Origin: Strigops habroptila
Taxonomy: Eukaryota; Chordata; Aves; Psittaciformes; Psittacidae
Length of the DNA stretch: 64,000 bases
NCBI RefSeq assembly: GCF_004027225.2
Contig: NC_046358.1
Coordinates: 65,987,028-66,051,027 of the forward strand
Direction: 5' to 3'
The notes beneath the pieces were generated by a model that was not told the DNA's origin, made no database searches, and saw only the letters and a program-made list of their open reading frames with translations. Positions 41,101 to 53,100 of this stretch are shown piece by piece; the first letter of the stretch is position 1, and the number at the start of each line of letters is the position of its first letter. Position numbers and translations under genes: made by a program.

Positions 41101-44100
41101 CTCCAGACTAAACAAGCCCGACAAGATGTGAAAGGAGGAAAAGTAGACAGGATTTTTATAGCACTTATGCTATTGTTTGTAGGAAGTTGCTTCAGGCATT
41201 CTTCTAAATAAAAACACAGGTTGTTATACTGACAAAGTTTCAAAAGTTGTTGTATTACTAAATTAGTATTTTACAGCTATAGAATAAAAGCATGAGTACA
41301 TTGGATTCTGCAGCTTATCACATTTGTTTCAATTGCCATGTGTTCTGGGAGTGTGTGTTTATCATAGAATCACAGAATGGTATGGTTTGGAAGGGGCCTT
41401 AAAGCTCACCCAGTTCCATCCCCCTGCCATGGGCAGGGACACCTTCCACTGGAGCAGGTTGCTCCAAACCCCGTCCAGCCTGGCCTTGAATGCATGTGTA
41501 TGTTCTGCAAACTTGTTTGGGAATGAGATTTTCCCTGTTTCTTCCTTCCACAGCATCCCTGAAGTGCAACCAAATCCAGACAGGTAGTTTGGTGAAGAGG
41601 AGTAACATGCTCTTAGGCTAAGACATAGCTAATGAAAATGTGATATCTGTCTTCCCCTCATAAGCTTAGGGGCAGCTCTAGGTAGAAGGGAAGTATTTTT
41701 CCTAAAGGGCTAATTGTGTAAAATATCTGCTGCTATCTGCTCCAGGGACAGTGTTGACTAGTTGCAGTAACAGCCTGTTGTGATATAGCTGCTTTTAGAG
41801 TGTGCTCCTCTGCTTGGTTTTGTGGTTCATTTTTGGGGGAGAGTTAATTTGGTACCCATTCTAAAATTCTTGCTTTATCCTCACTCTTTAGACAAGCAAA
41901 TCCAGCTCCTGTGTGGTTAATAAAAAAGGCCATAAAGCTGCAGTGTTTTATTTTAATGTCGAAAAGAATAAAATCTTGGAAAACTTTGCCTTCTATTGCT
42001 GGCATAAATGCACATATGCAAATATTAGTTTGCATTTTATCTGGTTGCTTAGTTGGTAGGGAAATTTTTACATGAAATCCTTTAGCCCATCTATAAACTT
42101 CAGTAAGAAGTGGAAACATATGGATATCTGGCAGGGTGAGAGGGAGCAAACCTTAGACTTTCAAGACTTTTACTTAAATAAGAATGGTTCCATATATCAG
42201 ATACAGTACATAGGGACTTGAGAGGAAACCCACTGCTTAGTTTTTCAGCATGAACAAGTGCTTGTTGAAGGAGAAAATGTCTACTGAAAAGGGGAAAACA
42301 CCATGCCACCTATTGTCACCAGCTCATTCTCAGACTACTTTTCTTTTTTCCCCCTTTTTTCCTTCTTCTAGTGAGAAATAAAACTACTCTATGAGACCAC
42401 AGAGTAAACACATCCTGAGACAGCAGTGCTTAAAAGTTAACTGAGCTACTCCTCCTCCAGAGGAGGAAACCTATGTAGGGCTAAAGAGGACTGTGGAGGA
42501 GGCAGGGAGAAGGGGTGGGAGCCCTGCACAAGGGCTCATTGGCAGAGGAAGGCAGGAACAGGATACGTTTCAGCTTTTGGGTGGCTCTGGGAGGAGCAAG
42601 GGTAGGGATTAAAAGTGTCAAGATGAAACTGTGCCTTTTCTTTTCAGATGCAGACAGGGAGTTCCGTGGGGTGGATTTTCTGCCAGAAGATCTCAACGAG
42701 GCTCCGGAGGAGACAGAAATGAGGGTGAACAAGACATACTCCTGTCTACCTGCTGAGGAGAAGGGGATCCACATCATCAACATCCGAGCTATTGAGGATA
42801 TAGGATATGATCAGCATGAGAGTACAGTAAGTAAAAGACTTATCAGACGCGTCATAACTGGCATCCTGCACTTTACTCCTGAGCTTATTTCTCAATCTTT
42901 CCATTCCCAGGATGCTCTGGAATCTTCTCCCTCCCTTTTTCAGAGGTGCTGAGGATTGCCACCAGCCATAGTACATGCTAATTTAGTGGAGTTTGTTCTT
43001 TGATGTGAAGAATGAAAGAAAGGGATCCTTATTTAACCTGTAGCATAAAAAGGAGCTGGCTGTTCTCCAAGAATCTGGCAATAAGGCTGTGGCAACCTTT
43101 AAATCTCTTGGCCCATAGAGAGCAGAACAGAAAAAATGTCCAAAATTTCATGCAACAGCTATTGTTAATGTAGGTAATGTTAAACTAATATTCTGTACCA
43201 CACACTAGAGGCTAAATTTTCAATGTCATTAATTGGGCCTTAGTGGATTCTTTAACACCAATTTTAAAAGTAATCTGAGTACCCAAAAGGATTAGGAGTT
43301 GCTTATGTCATAATCACATAAAAAGGAGTTTATTCAGGTGAAGGAACTGAGCTGGAGTGGGCTATGTAATGGCTCTCCCTGGGGAAAGCTGTACCAGACA
43401 AAGCAATGTTGGATTCATTGTGCTTGTGCTTAATTACGATGAAGCATGGAGGAATAATTCTGTCAGAGTGTAAACATCCCTCCTGTTGTGGTAAAACTGA
43501 AATGTCGTTTCTCTGTCTCATTTGCAGCAAATTGACATGAGCTTTACATGGTCCAAGTCAGTGTAACTCTCTATTTCATTGTCGCAGCACTGCAAGAAAG
43601 GATGTGGCCTGAGTACCTTTCAGCATTAATACCCCATCCTTAAAATAATCTAACCCTTGATTTCTTTAAAACAGGACCAACAGGCTTCTTTGAGTTTTTC
43701 AGCTGCATTCCTTTTACAGTGGGATAAAGCTATTCCTGTATATTAATATATTTACTGAGGCTTTAGTATATCCACAGTGCAGCACCTTCTCCTATATCAT
43801 CAGTGAGGCCCCACCAGGATCAGCTTTTCAACAGAAAAGGTCAAAGCAATGTGAAGAAGCTCTCATTCAGGCTCTGTAGTGTGACCTGTCCCCTTCCTCA
43901 TGCAGTGGCTCAAAGAAACAGAGACACCAGGGATTTTCAGTGCCCTTTTCTCCACCCAAGGCATGCTCCAGGAGAAGAGGATATACTGATCTCTCCTGGG
44001 CTCCCCAGGTGGTTAGAAAAACCTGGTGTGTACTCACCACTGTCATGTTCTAGAGCCATTTTTAGTCCTGCCCATTTTCTTTAGCTTTTAATCTCCAGAA

Positions 44101-47100
44101 CAGACCAGCTAATTGCTGTCCCTCATGAAGTCAACACAATGAGGGTAGGAAGTGGTTGGAGTCTGAGTCTTTTGCCTGTTTTTCCTCCCTGCACTGGGTT
44201 CAGCCTAGTTTAGATTGGATATTAGGAACAATTTCTTCCCCAAGAGGGTGTTCAGGCATTGGAACAGGCTGCCCAGGGCAGTGGTGGGGTCACTGTCCCT
44301 GGAAGTGTTCACAAACCGTGTAGATGAGGCCCTTAGTGCCATGGTTTAGTGGTGGTAAAGGTTGGACTTGATGATCTTAAAGGTCTTTTCCAACCTCGTT
44401 GATTCTGTGATTCAGAAATTGATGTTTAATTAATCAATGATTAACACAGCTTTAAAAGAGAGGGCTGGAGCATCTTTCCTATGAAGACATGCTGAGAGAG
44501 TTGGACTTGTTCAGCCTAGAGAAGAGAAGGCTCTGGGAGACCTCATATAGCAGCCTTCCAGTGCCTAACAGGGGCCTACAGGAAAGATGGAGAGGAACTT
44601 TTTAAAAGGACATGCAGTGATAGGACAAGGGGGAATCCATTTAAGCTGAAAGAGGGTAGATTCAGATTAGATACCAGGAAAAAATTCTTCACTGCTTCAC
44701 CGCGAAGGTGAGGCACAGGAACAGGTTGCCCAAGGAAGTTGCAGATGCCCAGTCTCTGGAAGTGTTCAAGACCAGGTTGGACAGGGCTTAGAGCAACTTG
44801 GTCTAGTGAAGGGTGTCCCTGCCTCTGGCAGGGGTGTTGGAACTAGACGATCTTTAAGGTCTCTTCCAACCCAAACATTCTATGAGTCTGTAAATACAAT
44901 TAGCTATCTTCAAAGAAATCCCAGTGTTCCTGTATGTTGTTTACAACAACTCTTTACTTTGAGGCTTTATAACCTGAAAATCCAGTTAGCTACTATTTCT
45001 TTATATTTTGCTTCTGTAGAAATTTGCATAACTGAGTTGCCAGCCACAGGCAGACTGTCAGCTTGCCTAGAAACATATTCTGGATTCACAGGTGCATGTC
45101 ATTAGTCATGAAGCAATCAGAAAGGAATAGTTATTAATGGACTTCGATAGCATAGTTATGTTTAAGAACTAAATAGGAATATCTAGACAGTGCACAAACA
45201 TGAGCAGCCTATGCCCTGAAGAATGTGGTGTTGTCCTGGCTAAATAAGACAGATGTGGAGCAGGGGAAAGAGGGAAAAAGACAGAGAGTGAATGACATGG
45301 CGGCAGCAAATGCTACATTGTTTTACTCTATATGTACTTGGAACAAAGGGTTTAAGTTCAACGGAAAAGAGAGGGGGGATGCTGGAGGATCCCACTGCAA
45401 GCAGATCCCCCCGTGTCCTGGGCTACATCCCCAGCAACGTGAGCAGCAGGTTGAGGAGGGGATTCTCCCCTTCTACTGGACTCCGGGCAGACGCCCCTGC
45501 AGTCCTGTGTCCAGCTCTGGGGCAACAACACAACAGGGACGTGTAGCTGTTGGGGCGAGTCCGGAGGAGGCCACGAAGATGCTGCGAGGGCTGGAGCAGC
45601 TCTGCTCTGGAGCCAGGCTGAGAGAGCTGGGCTGGTTCAGCCTGGAGAAGAGAAGGCTGCGGGGAGACCTTAGAGCAGCTCCCAGTGCCTAAAGGGGCTA
45701 CAAGAAACCTGGAGAGGAGCTTTGGACAAGGGCCTGTAGGGACAGGCCAAGGGGGAATGGCTTTAACCTGCCAGAGGGGAGATTGAGATGGGATCTTAGG
45801 AAGAAGCTCTTCCCTGTGAGGGTGCTGAGGCGCTGGCACAGGTTGGCCGGAGAAGCTGTGGCTGCCCCATCCCTGGCAATGTTTAAGGCCAGGCTGGATG
45901 GGGCTTGGAGCAGCATGGTTTAGTGGAAGGTGTCCCTGCCCATGGCAGGGGTTTGGAACTGGATGAGCTTTAAGGTCCCTTCCAACCTAAACCATTCTGG
46001 GGTTCTATGAAAAGGAGAGAGAAACAGATAGCAAAAGCAGGTATGGAGTGAAGCTGTGAGGGACTGAGGAGATGCAGAGATGCAGACCTGCAGCCAAGCT
46101 GGCCCTGGGCAGACATGGTAAAGTCAGGCTCTGGAAAGTAATGAATGTTCTGCATGCCTGCCTCAGACTGCCTGGCATCTCAGGCTTCTTGCTCTCTGCA
46201 GTCCTCCTTGCTGCTTGCTATCGCTCTGCACTCATCATTACACTTGTCTAATTACTTATGCTTCCTCCTCATTCCAAACTCAGGAGATGGGGTTTGCTGC
46301 TTGAATGTGTTGTCTGAGTAAAAATCTCCCTGAGGCAAAAAAGGGAGTACAGTCTGTCCTTTAGAGGCAATGATTTATAGTTATGGTAGCTGGGACCTGC
46401 CCTCCCCAAACGGATGTTCAGAGAAAGATGCAAATTTGTGTACCATTGGGTGGGTTTTGATGAAGTTTTGGCCATATTTGCTGTGATATGATCTTATACC
46501 ATGCAGTAAACTCAGAGGTTGCTCTTTTCATCTGGTTTTTAAACAACTCTTTCCAAATAACTTAGGTTCATGGTCTTATATATGAAAGCAGAAAGTATAC
46601 ACCCCAAACGGATTTTGAACGATACAATTTCCAACTCATAGCCAATTGGTATCATTCTGAGCAGTCCTTTTCCCTACCTGGAGGCTTAACATTCTTCTGT
46701 AAAATAAAAAGCCAGAAAATGTCCCTGAAAAGCCACTCCTGTGATGAGCATTTTTTGTAAAAACAAACACAAGTTACTAGTGAATTTTCATGCTTTTTAA
46801 ATGGTCTGTGTATCTCCAAGGGTAGGATTGTGAATTAGGCATGGGAAGTGCTATTGAAAGGAGAAATGAATTACTGTTAGTACTTTTTTATGTTTCTATA
46901 GTTGCCCTGGGCAGTTTTTCAGATAAATGCTTGGAAATGGAATTGTGTTTTAAGTCAATTCTTACATCTCTTGTATCTTGCAGCACTTACACAGCATTAA
47001 TTCAAGATGGGAATAAAACCTTTGCCACCATCAGGTTGCAAAGCCACAAAGATTTTATAAGTGGAGAAAAAAAAAGGTGATGGACTTAGTAACCAGTGAA

Positions 47101-50100
47101 CCCACTTCCCTGGCTATGGGCCATCTGTATTTTTGGCCTGGCTTCTTGACCAGCTGGCTCCCTTCAGTCTGTATCTAAGATGATCTCTTTCTCAGATGAT
47201 ACAAACTTGCAATGATAGATAAGAGAAGTGAGAAATGTTTCCACATGATATTTTTATTTGTCAGAATTGAAACCCAGATGTCTTGAGTGGAAAAGGACAG
47301 ATGATCTTAGTGGTGGTTAACCCCCAAAGGAGAAAACCAAATCCACCAAGTAGATGACTTATGAACTAGCGTGCTGGTAATTAGATTAAATCCCAGCCAT
47401 TTTATCTATTTATTTCTGGCCAACAAAACCCCAGCTGGCTAGCTGTAAAATTGCGGGTGTTAACTTGCAAAATTGTTTTGAGTAAGTATTAGGGGGGGCT
47501 CCTCCCCTCTGCTTGCTGTTTGAAGACAGGTCAGTATGTGCTCCAGGCAAGGTGTCCTTGATACAAGGATATGGTCTGTCTGTTGTCCGTGTTAGCATGT
47601 GTACTCATTCTTCTTCTCCTCTCTCTTTGTTCTCACCCCTATTCCCTGCTTCCAGTTATTAAATTCCCTATCCAAAAATCCAGATGCTGACTGCAAATTC
47701 GGACTCTACTTCAGAGATGGCAAGAGAAAAGTAGACTACATCCTAGTTTATCAATACAAGAAGTCCTCAGCAGGGAGGACACTCGCCAGGAGAGCTCATG
47801 ATTCAACTGCCCGGAGCACCAAGCAGGAGCAGCCACTTCCTGGGAAAGGAGTGCAGCTGGAGATGGGGGAAAGCGAACCTCACTTGGATTACCATGAAGA
47901 TGACAAGAGGTTTCGCAGAGAGGAGTACGAAGGGAACCTTGTGGAGGCTGGCCTGGAACTGGAACGCGATGAGGATGTAAGGAGCCATTTCAAAGAGTTA
48001 AAAATAAGGAGGATAACTGGTGGTTGAATCTTGGGAGAAGTTACAGAAGCCCAACTCTTCCAGAATTTGATTCCAGTTTTGGCAGCGCCATCCTTGCCTA
48101 GTGATTTAATTCACCTCACAGCAATGGGCTGTGGTGGTGTTAATGCCGCAGCAAGGTGAAGTTCCTTACTTTTCTTGGCCAGGACTCATGGCGCATCCAC
48201 TATTGCAACACAGCTTGTTGATGTGTTGCCATATCTAGATGTGAGGCTTAGACTGCTCTCAACACTAATCCCAGTTTGGTGGGTTTACAGTGTGCTATGG
48301 TTTGGAGCCACTGGTAAATCCAGTTCTGATGAAAAATACCTGATACTGACAGTGACATTTCTCTACCTCAGTATAGACTTCAAGGGAATTAGATTTGCTC
48401 AGGAGGTTCTGGTACATGCTTTAGCTGGAGCACGTGAGTCTGTATTAGAGTTTGCTCTTTGCATTCTTAGATATGAACAGTACAGCTTGTAATGCTTTCA
48501 CCTGTACCCTGAAAACAGCATATTCTATTAAAAGACCATTAGACTCTGTGAAAAATGATGTGTGTGAAGTACTGCCAGTGTGTGATTAGTAGGAATAAGC
48601 AGGGCTGTATTGATTTCAAAGAAAGCTATTATAATTAACTGATCCAACCGATATGCCTGAAACTCCTGTGAAGGAGGGTAAACATTTATGCAAGTTTTCT
48701 TTACTGGACCTAAAAGTTGAGATTAGACCTGTGATCAGTGTTAAAAAAATTAAATCTATCACCTATTACCCACAAATTACAGGCAGGTACATAATGAGAG
48801 ATATATATATAAAATATATATCTGTATATCTCTTATGTCTGTCTTAGGGAGGGACCTTATAACAGTCTTCCAATACTTAAAGGGGGCCTACAAGAAATCT
48901 GGAGAGGGACTTCAGACAAGAGCCTGTAGGGACAGGCCAAGGGGAAATGGCTTTAACCCAACAGAGGGGAGATTGAGATGAGCTCTTAGGCAGAAGTTCT
49001 TCCCTGTGAGGGTGGTGAGGCGCTGGCACAGGTTGGCCAGAGAAGCTGTGGCTGCCCCATCCCTGGCAGTGTTCAAGGCCAGGTTGGACAGGGCTTGGAG
49101 CAGCCTGGTCTGGTGGAAGGTGTCCCTGCCCATGGCAGAGAGTGGAATTGGATGAGCTTTAAGGTCCTTCCAACCCAAACCAGTCTGGGATTTTTGATTC
49201 ATATGATCTATGAAATAGAACACGTATTTTACATGTTATAATGCAAAAAACCCCTTTCACTTCTCTGTCCCCCAGATGGATATGAGACTTGCTTTTTGTA
49301 AAACTTGCAAGTTGCAGTGAACTGGAAGCTTGCTGTGTCAAGTCATAGATAGTTAAATCCTTTGCAAAATGAGAGGTCCCCGCATATGACATGTAATATG
49401 ATTTGAAATGATGGAGAAGGGTTCAGAGCTCAAGCCAGGACACCATAAAAGAGAGAGAACTCTGCTTTTTCTGCACAAGATACCAAACCAGATCAGGAAC
49501 GTATAGAGATGAAAGCAAGCCACAGGGATTTGCACCAGCTTCCATGTTCAGCTCGTTCAGTGTAGGGGGAAAATCCTGCAATCCTTTGGGATTGAAAAGT
49601 ACACCCCGAAGTTGTATTGGAGGCCATACTAATTGCAAAGAAAGCAAAGGTTTCTTAAACAGATTATGTTTGCTAAGTCACTGAAACTCCTTTCCATGAA
49701 ATAAATCCGAAGGTGATTTGGAAGCCGTGCCCTATGGGAAGCCTGGCAGTTATTTATGACCTCTGAGTAACCAATTTCTAGAAAGCCAGTGCGGAATGTT
49801 GCTTCATGAAAGCTAGTTATTATAGTAACTGCCTGAATTGCCACAGCAGCGAGATTACAAACATTCATTCAAGCTTCTTGATCTTCTGTTTGCTGAGTGC
49901 CTGCTAATTTAATGTAATTTGTCCCATGGCTTTGAAATTATGATTCCATGGGAGTCAATATGGGCACATGTGAGAGTGTCAGGAGCAAAATCCAGCTCAG
50001 AGAACTAGTGGGATGCAGACTAACATTATCATTAACTTTTTTCTTGGTTTAATCCTTTGTTTTGTTGAATTCTACCTACTAGTTTTCCTAATAAAAATCC

Positions 50101-53100
50101 TTAGTGTTTTAATGCAGATGTTCACTTCTGTACCAGAGACTGCTGTTTTCTTCCTGCAGTTCTGATCCTCTGAGATACTGAGCAGTTCTTAGGAGGCAGC
50201 AGGGACTCTCTCAGCTCAACGCACTCAAGGCATCATAACATTTGGCTGGATGCCTATGCTTCAGATTTAACTGCCTTAGTCTGTATTCGTGTCCATAGTC
50301 ATTAGCTTTTGTTTCCCAAACCATTTTGATCTGTTTAACCTTGTGGTAATTGTTCTGGAACACAATAGCATTTTTGAGTCAGATTTTATAGCAGCTCAGC
50401 ACAAAGAGGTGTTCAGTGATTGTTCTGTTGTTAGAAACTGGCTGTCCCAAACAAAGGAGATTTATCATGTTGGTGGTAATAGTAACAATAGTTTGTTCCT
50501 TAAATACTTGTGAAACACAAGAGGAAAAATATTTGATTTCCTCTCTTCAATAACCTTTTGCTTTTTTTCAGTAAACCTCTTGCTTTTTTCTTTAAAGACT
50601 AAAATCCATGGGATTGGATTCGTAAAAATACATGCACCGTGGAATGTGTTGTGTCGAGAGGCTGAATTTCTCAAGCTCAAGATGCCCACAAAAAAGGTGA
50701 GTCCTGATTTTCTTTTTTTGTTCCTCTCGAAGGCATAGTTTAAACATATCTCTGAGGACCTTATAAACATGGACTTTTCTTCCCACAAGTGTTTTTAAAC
50801 TTGTGGGAAGAAAATAAGTGCCACAGACTTGCTTACTCGGGAAAGCAGGAAGAATAAATGGAAGGAGGAATGGAAATCCAGAATTCCTGGTAGCTACCTG
50901 TACACAGTGAGAGTGATCTCATATGATGCCTCAACCTCACAGTGTGTTTTAAAAGAAGAGGTTGATGATGACATTTGTCTGTGTGTTTCAGAGGTTTTTT
51001 TCTCACCCAAAACACTGGACTGCTAAAAATGATCATGAGGGTAACAATTTGTTTGCAGTAGCCTCGCTGGGTTTAGTGACTAGTCATATACATCATTAGT
51101 CATGTTTACAGGAGCTAGGACTACTGTACCACAAAATAAATTACCTTTCTGAAGATTTGAAATATCATTAAAGAAATTAGTATATTTTCATCAGTTCTAA
51201 ATCATCTGTGATAGATTGCTACCTGTTCACTGAGCATAGCTTAGAGATGGATTAATATTTAAACACTTACTAAGTGCATGTCCCAGACTACAGAGGGAAG
51301 TCTATAATGGAGCAAGAGACAGTCTCAAAGCCCAGCATCAGTTATTACAACACTAAAGCCACACTTTTGGTTTAGATTTCAGATTAATCCCCATTATTGC
51401 CTCACTCACCACCGATTTTAATCAGAAGCACAATTAGATAAAAAAAGTCTGTGGTGATCCTATGGCTAAAGCTGCTTTGCACAAAAGAGAAGTTATGTGG
51501 GCATTTTGTGGGGCTTTTTATTGCGTGTGAAAGAGGTCACCTAGCCCTGCAGTCATTGCCCAAGAGAAGTGATCTGCCTGAGAACACCCTCGGACCCCTA
51601 AAACCTTATTTCCAGACCAGCATCTTCCTGCAGTGGGAGCCCAGCCCTGAATCTGCACATAGTTTATGTGGTTCAGAGAGGGAAGCCTGTAAAATCCTCT
51701 TCTGTGACCTGCTAACACAATTCCTGCTTCTAGCGCTACAGAATTGCAGTTGCAATTCAGGATATTTTGGTTCCTTTGTATGGAAAAGGGGAAACTCCTG
51801 AAACCTGCACAATATTCCCAGGAAAGCCCCCTGAGAGAGGAGACCACAGGGACTTAGTGCGTCTTTCATTTCCTTGTCCCATTGCACAAAGAAAATAGTA
51901 AATGCCAGAGAAGCTGGGGTCTCAGGAGCCCGTGCTGATTATATCTCCATTGCACATCTCAATCTGATTATTTGGAAACAAATACAGGCCATGTTTTGGC
52001 TCACAAGAAGAGCAGTAGCCTTCCTCTGGTTGCCTTGGTTTGGCTTTCACATCCATCTCTGCCTTCCTGAATGTTTTCAAGAAGGTAAGCTATACTTCTG
52101 GACAATTTATTGTGATGTATTTATGTAATTGATGGTTTATTCCTTACAGTTCACTATCATTTATGGATAAGCAATAAGCAATAAAGTTTTACTGTTTTTC
52201 TCTTTGCCCTCTCAGATGTATCAGATCAATCAGACCCACGGTCTTCTGAAAAAGATTAATTCTGTCATTCAAAAAATAACAGAACCCATCCAGCCAAAAG
52301 TAGCAGAACACAAACCTCAGACGGTGAAGCGCCTCTCCTACCCCTTCTCCAGAGAGAAGCAGCACTTGTAAGTGAAAGCTTTCTGTAAATGTCCATGTCA
52401 AGAGGTTCCAGCCTTTCTGCTAGTAGCTAAGGCAACAAAAGGTGACAGGGAAAATGAATGCCAATGCTTTCTTAGGGATTACAAGAAATCTGGAGACGGA
52501 CTTTTTGTAAGGGCATGTAGTGACAGGACAAGGGGGAATGGCTTTAATGTGACAGAGGGGAGATTGAGATGAGATCTTAGGCAGAAGTTCTTCCCTGTGA
52601 GGGTGGTGAGACACTGGTACAGGTTGGCCAGAGAAGCTGTGGCTGCCCCATCCCTGACAGTGTTCAAGGCCAGGCTGGACAGGCCTTGGAGCAACTTGAT
52701 TCTAGTGGAAGGTGTCCCTGCCCATGGCAGGGAGTTTGAACTGGAGTTTAGACGTTAAGGTCTCTTCCAACCCAAACCACTCTGTGATTCTGTGATTACT
52801 ATAAAGAATATTTCCATTTTGCAGTAAATATACTTTTTTCTTTTTCTCACTCTTGAGGAATGAGGCTTGTAGAGCCCCTCTTGTGAAATCTGTGTGGTTT
52901 AGCTACTGTTGTGGTATATAATACATATCTCTGTAACTCTACACATCAACTGTTAGACTTGCCAAACATGATTTATAATGTGATTTGCAATAGTCTCTTT
53001 TCCATGTAAAACAAAATGCTTGGTGAAACTTGTAACCAGAGATGTGGGTTGATAAATTTCAGAATAATTTCAATCATCTGGTATGGGCAGCTCAGACATG

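Larger units (their letters stand above)
11158..42647 (+). other. ANO1 intron 1 (31.5 kb)
   Basis: A large first intron with GTAAGT donor and a pyrimidine-rich TTTTCTTTTCAG acceptor. It holds 15 CR1 fragments, some short tandem duplications, hairpins and a G-rich/C-rich inverted repeat, all listed separately. No other coding exon is convincing. The long unlisted stretches (for example 18.5-23.8, 24.0-26.9, 28.1-30.2 and 35.2-37.4 kb) are A+T-rich sequence in which I see nothing definite; enhancers are likely in an intron of this size but cannot be called by eye. Confidence 0.65.
42827..47655 (+). other. ANO1 intron 2 (4.8 kb)
   Basis: GT-AG intron between two phase-0 boundaries. It contains three consecutive sense CR1 copies at 44.2-46.0 kb. 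Outside them I see only A+T-rich sequence with no definite feature. Confidence 0.85.

Noticed and set aside
51451..51801. 116-codon frame inside intron 4
   Set aside because: Phase and position do not fit between exons 4 and 5, which join perfectly without it, and it resembles nothing known to me.
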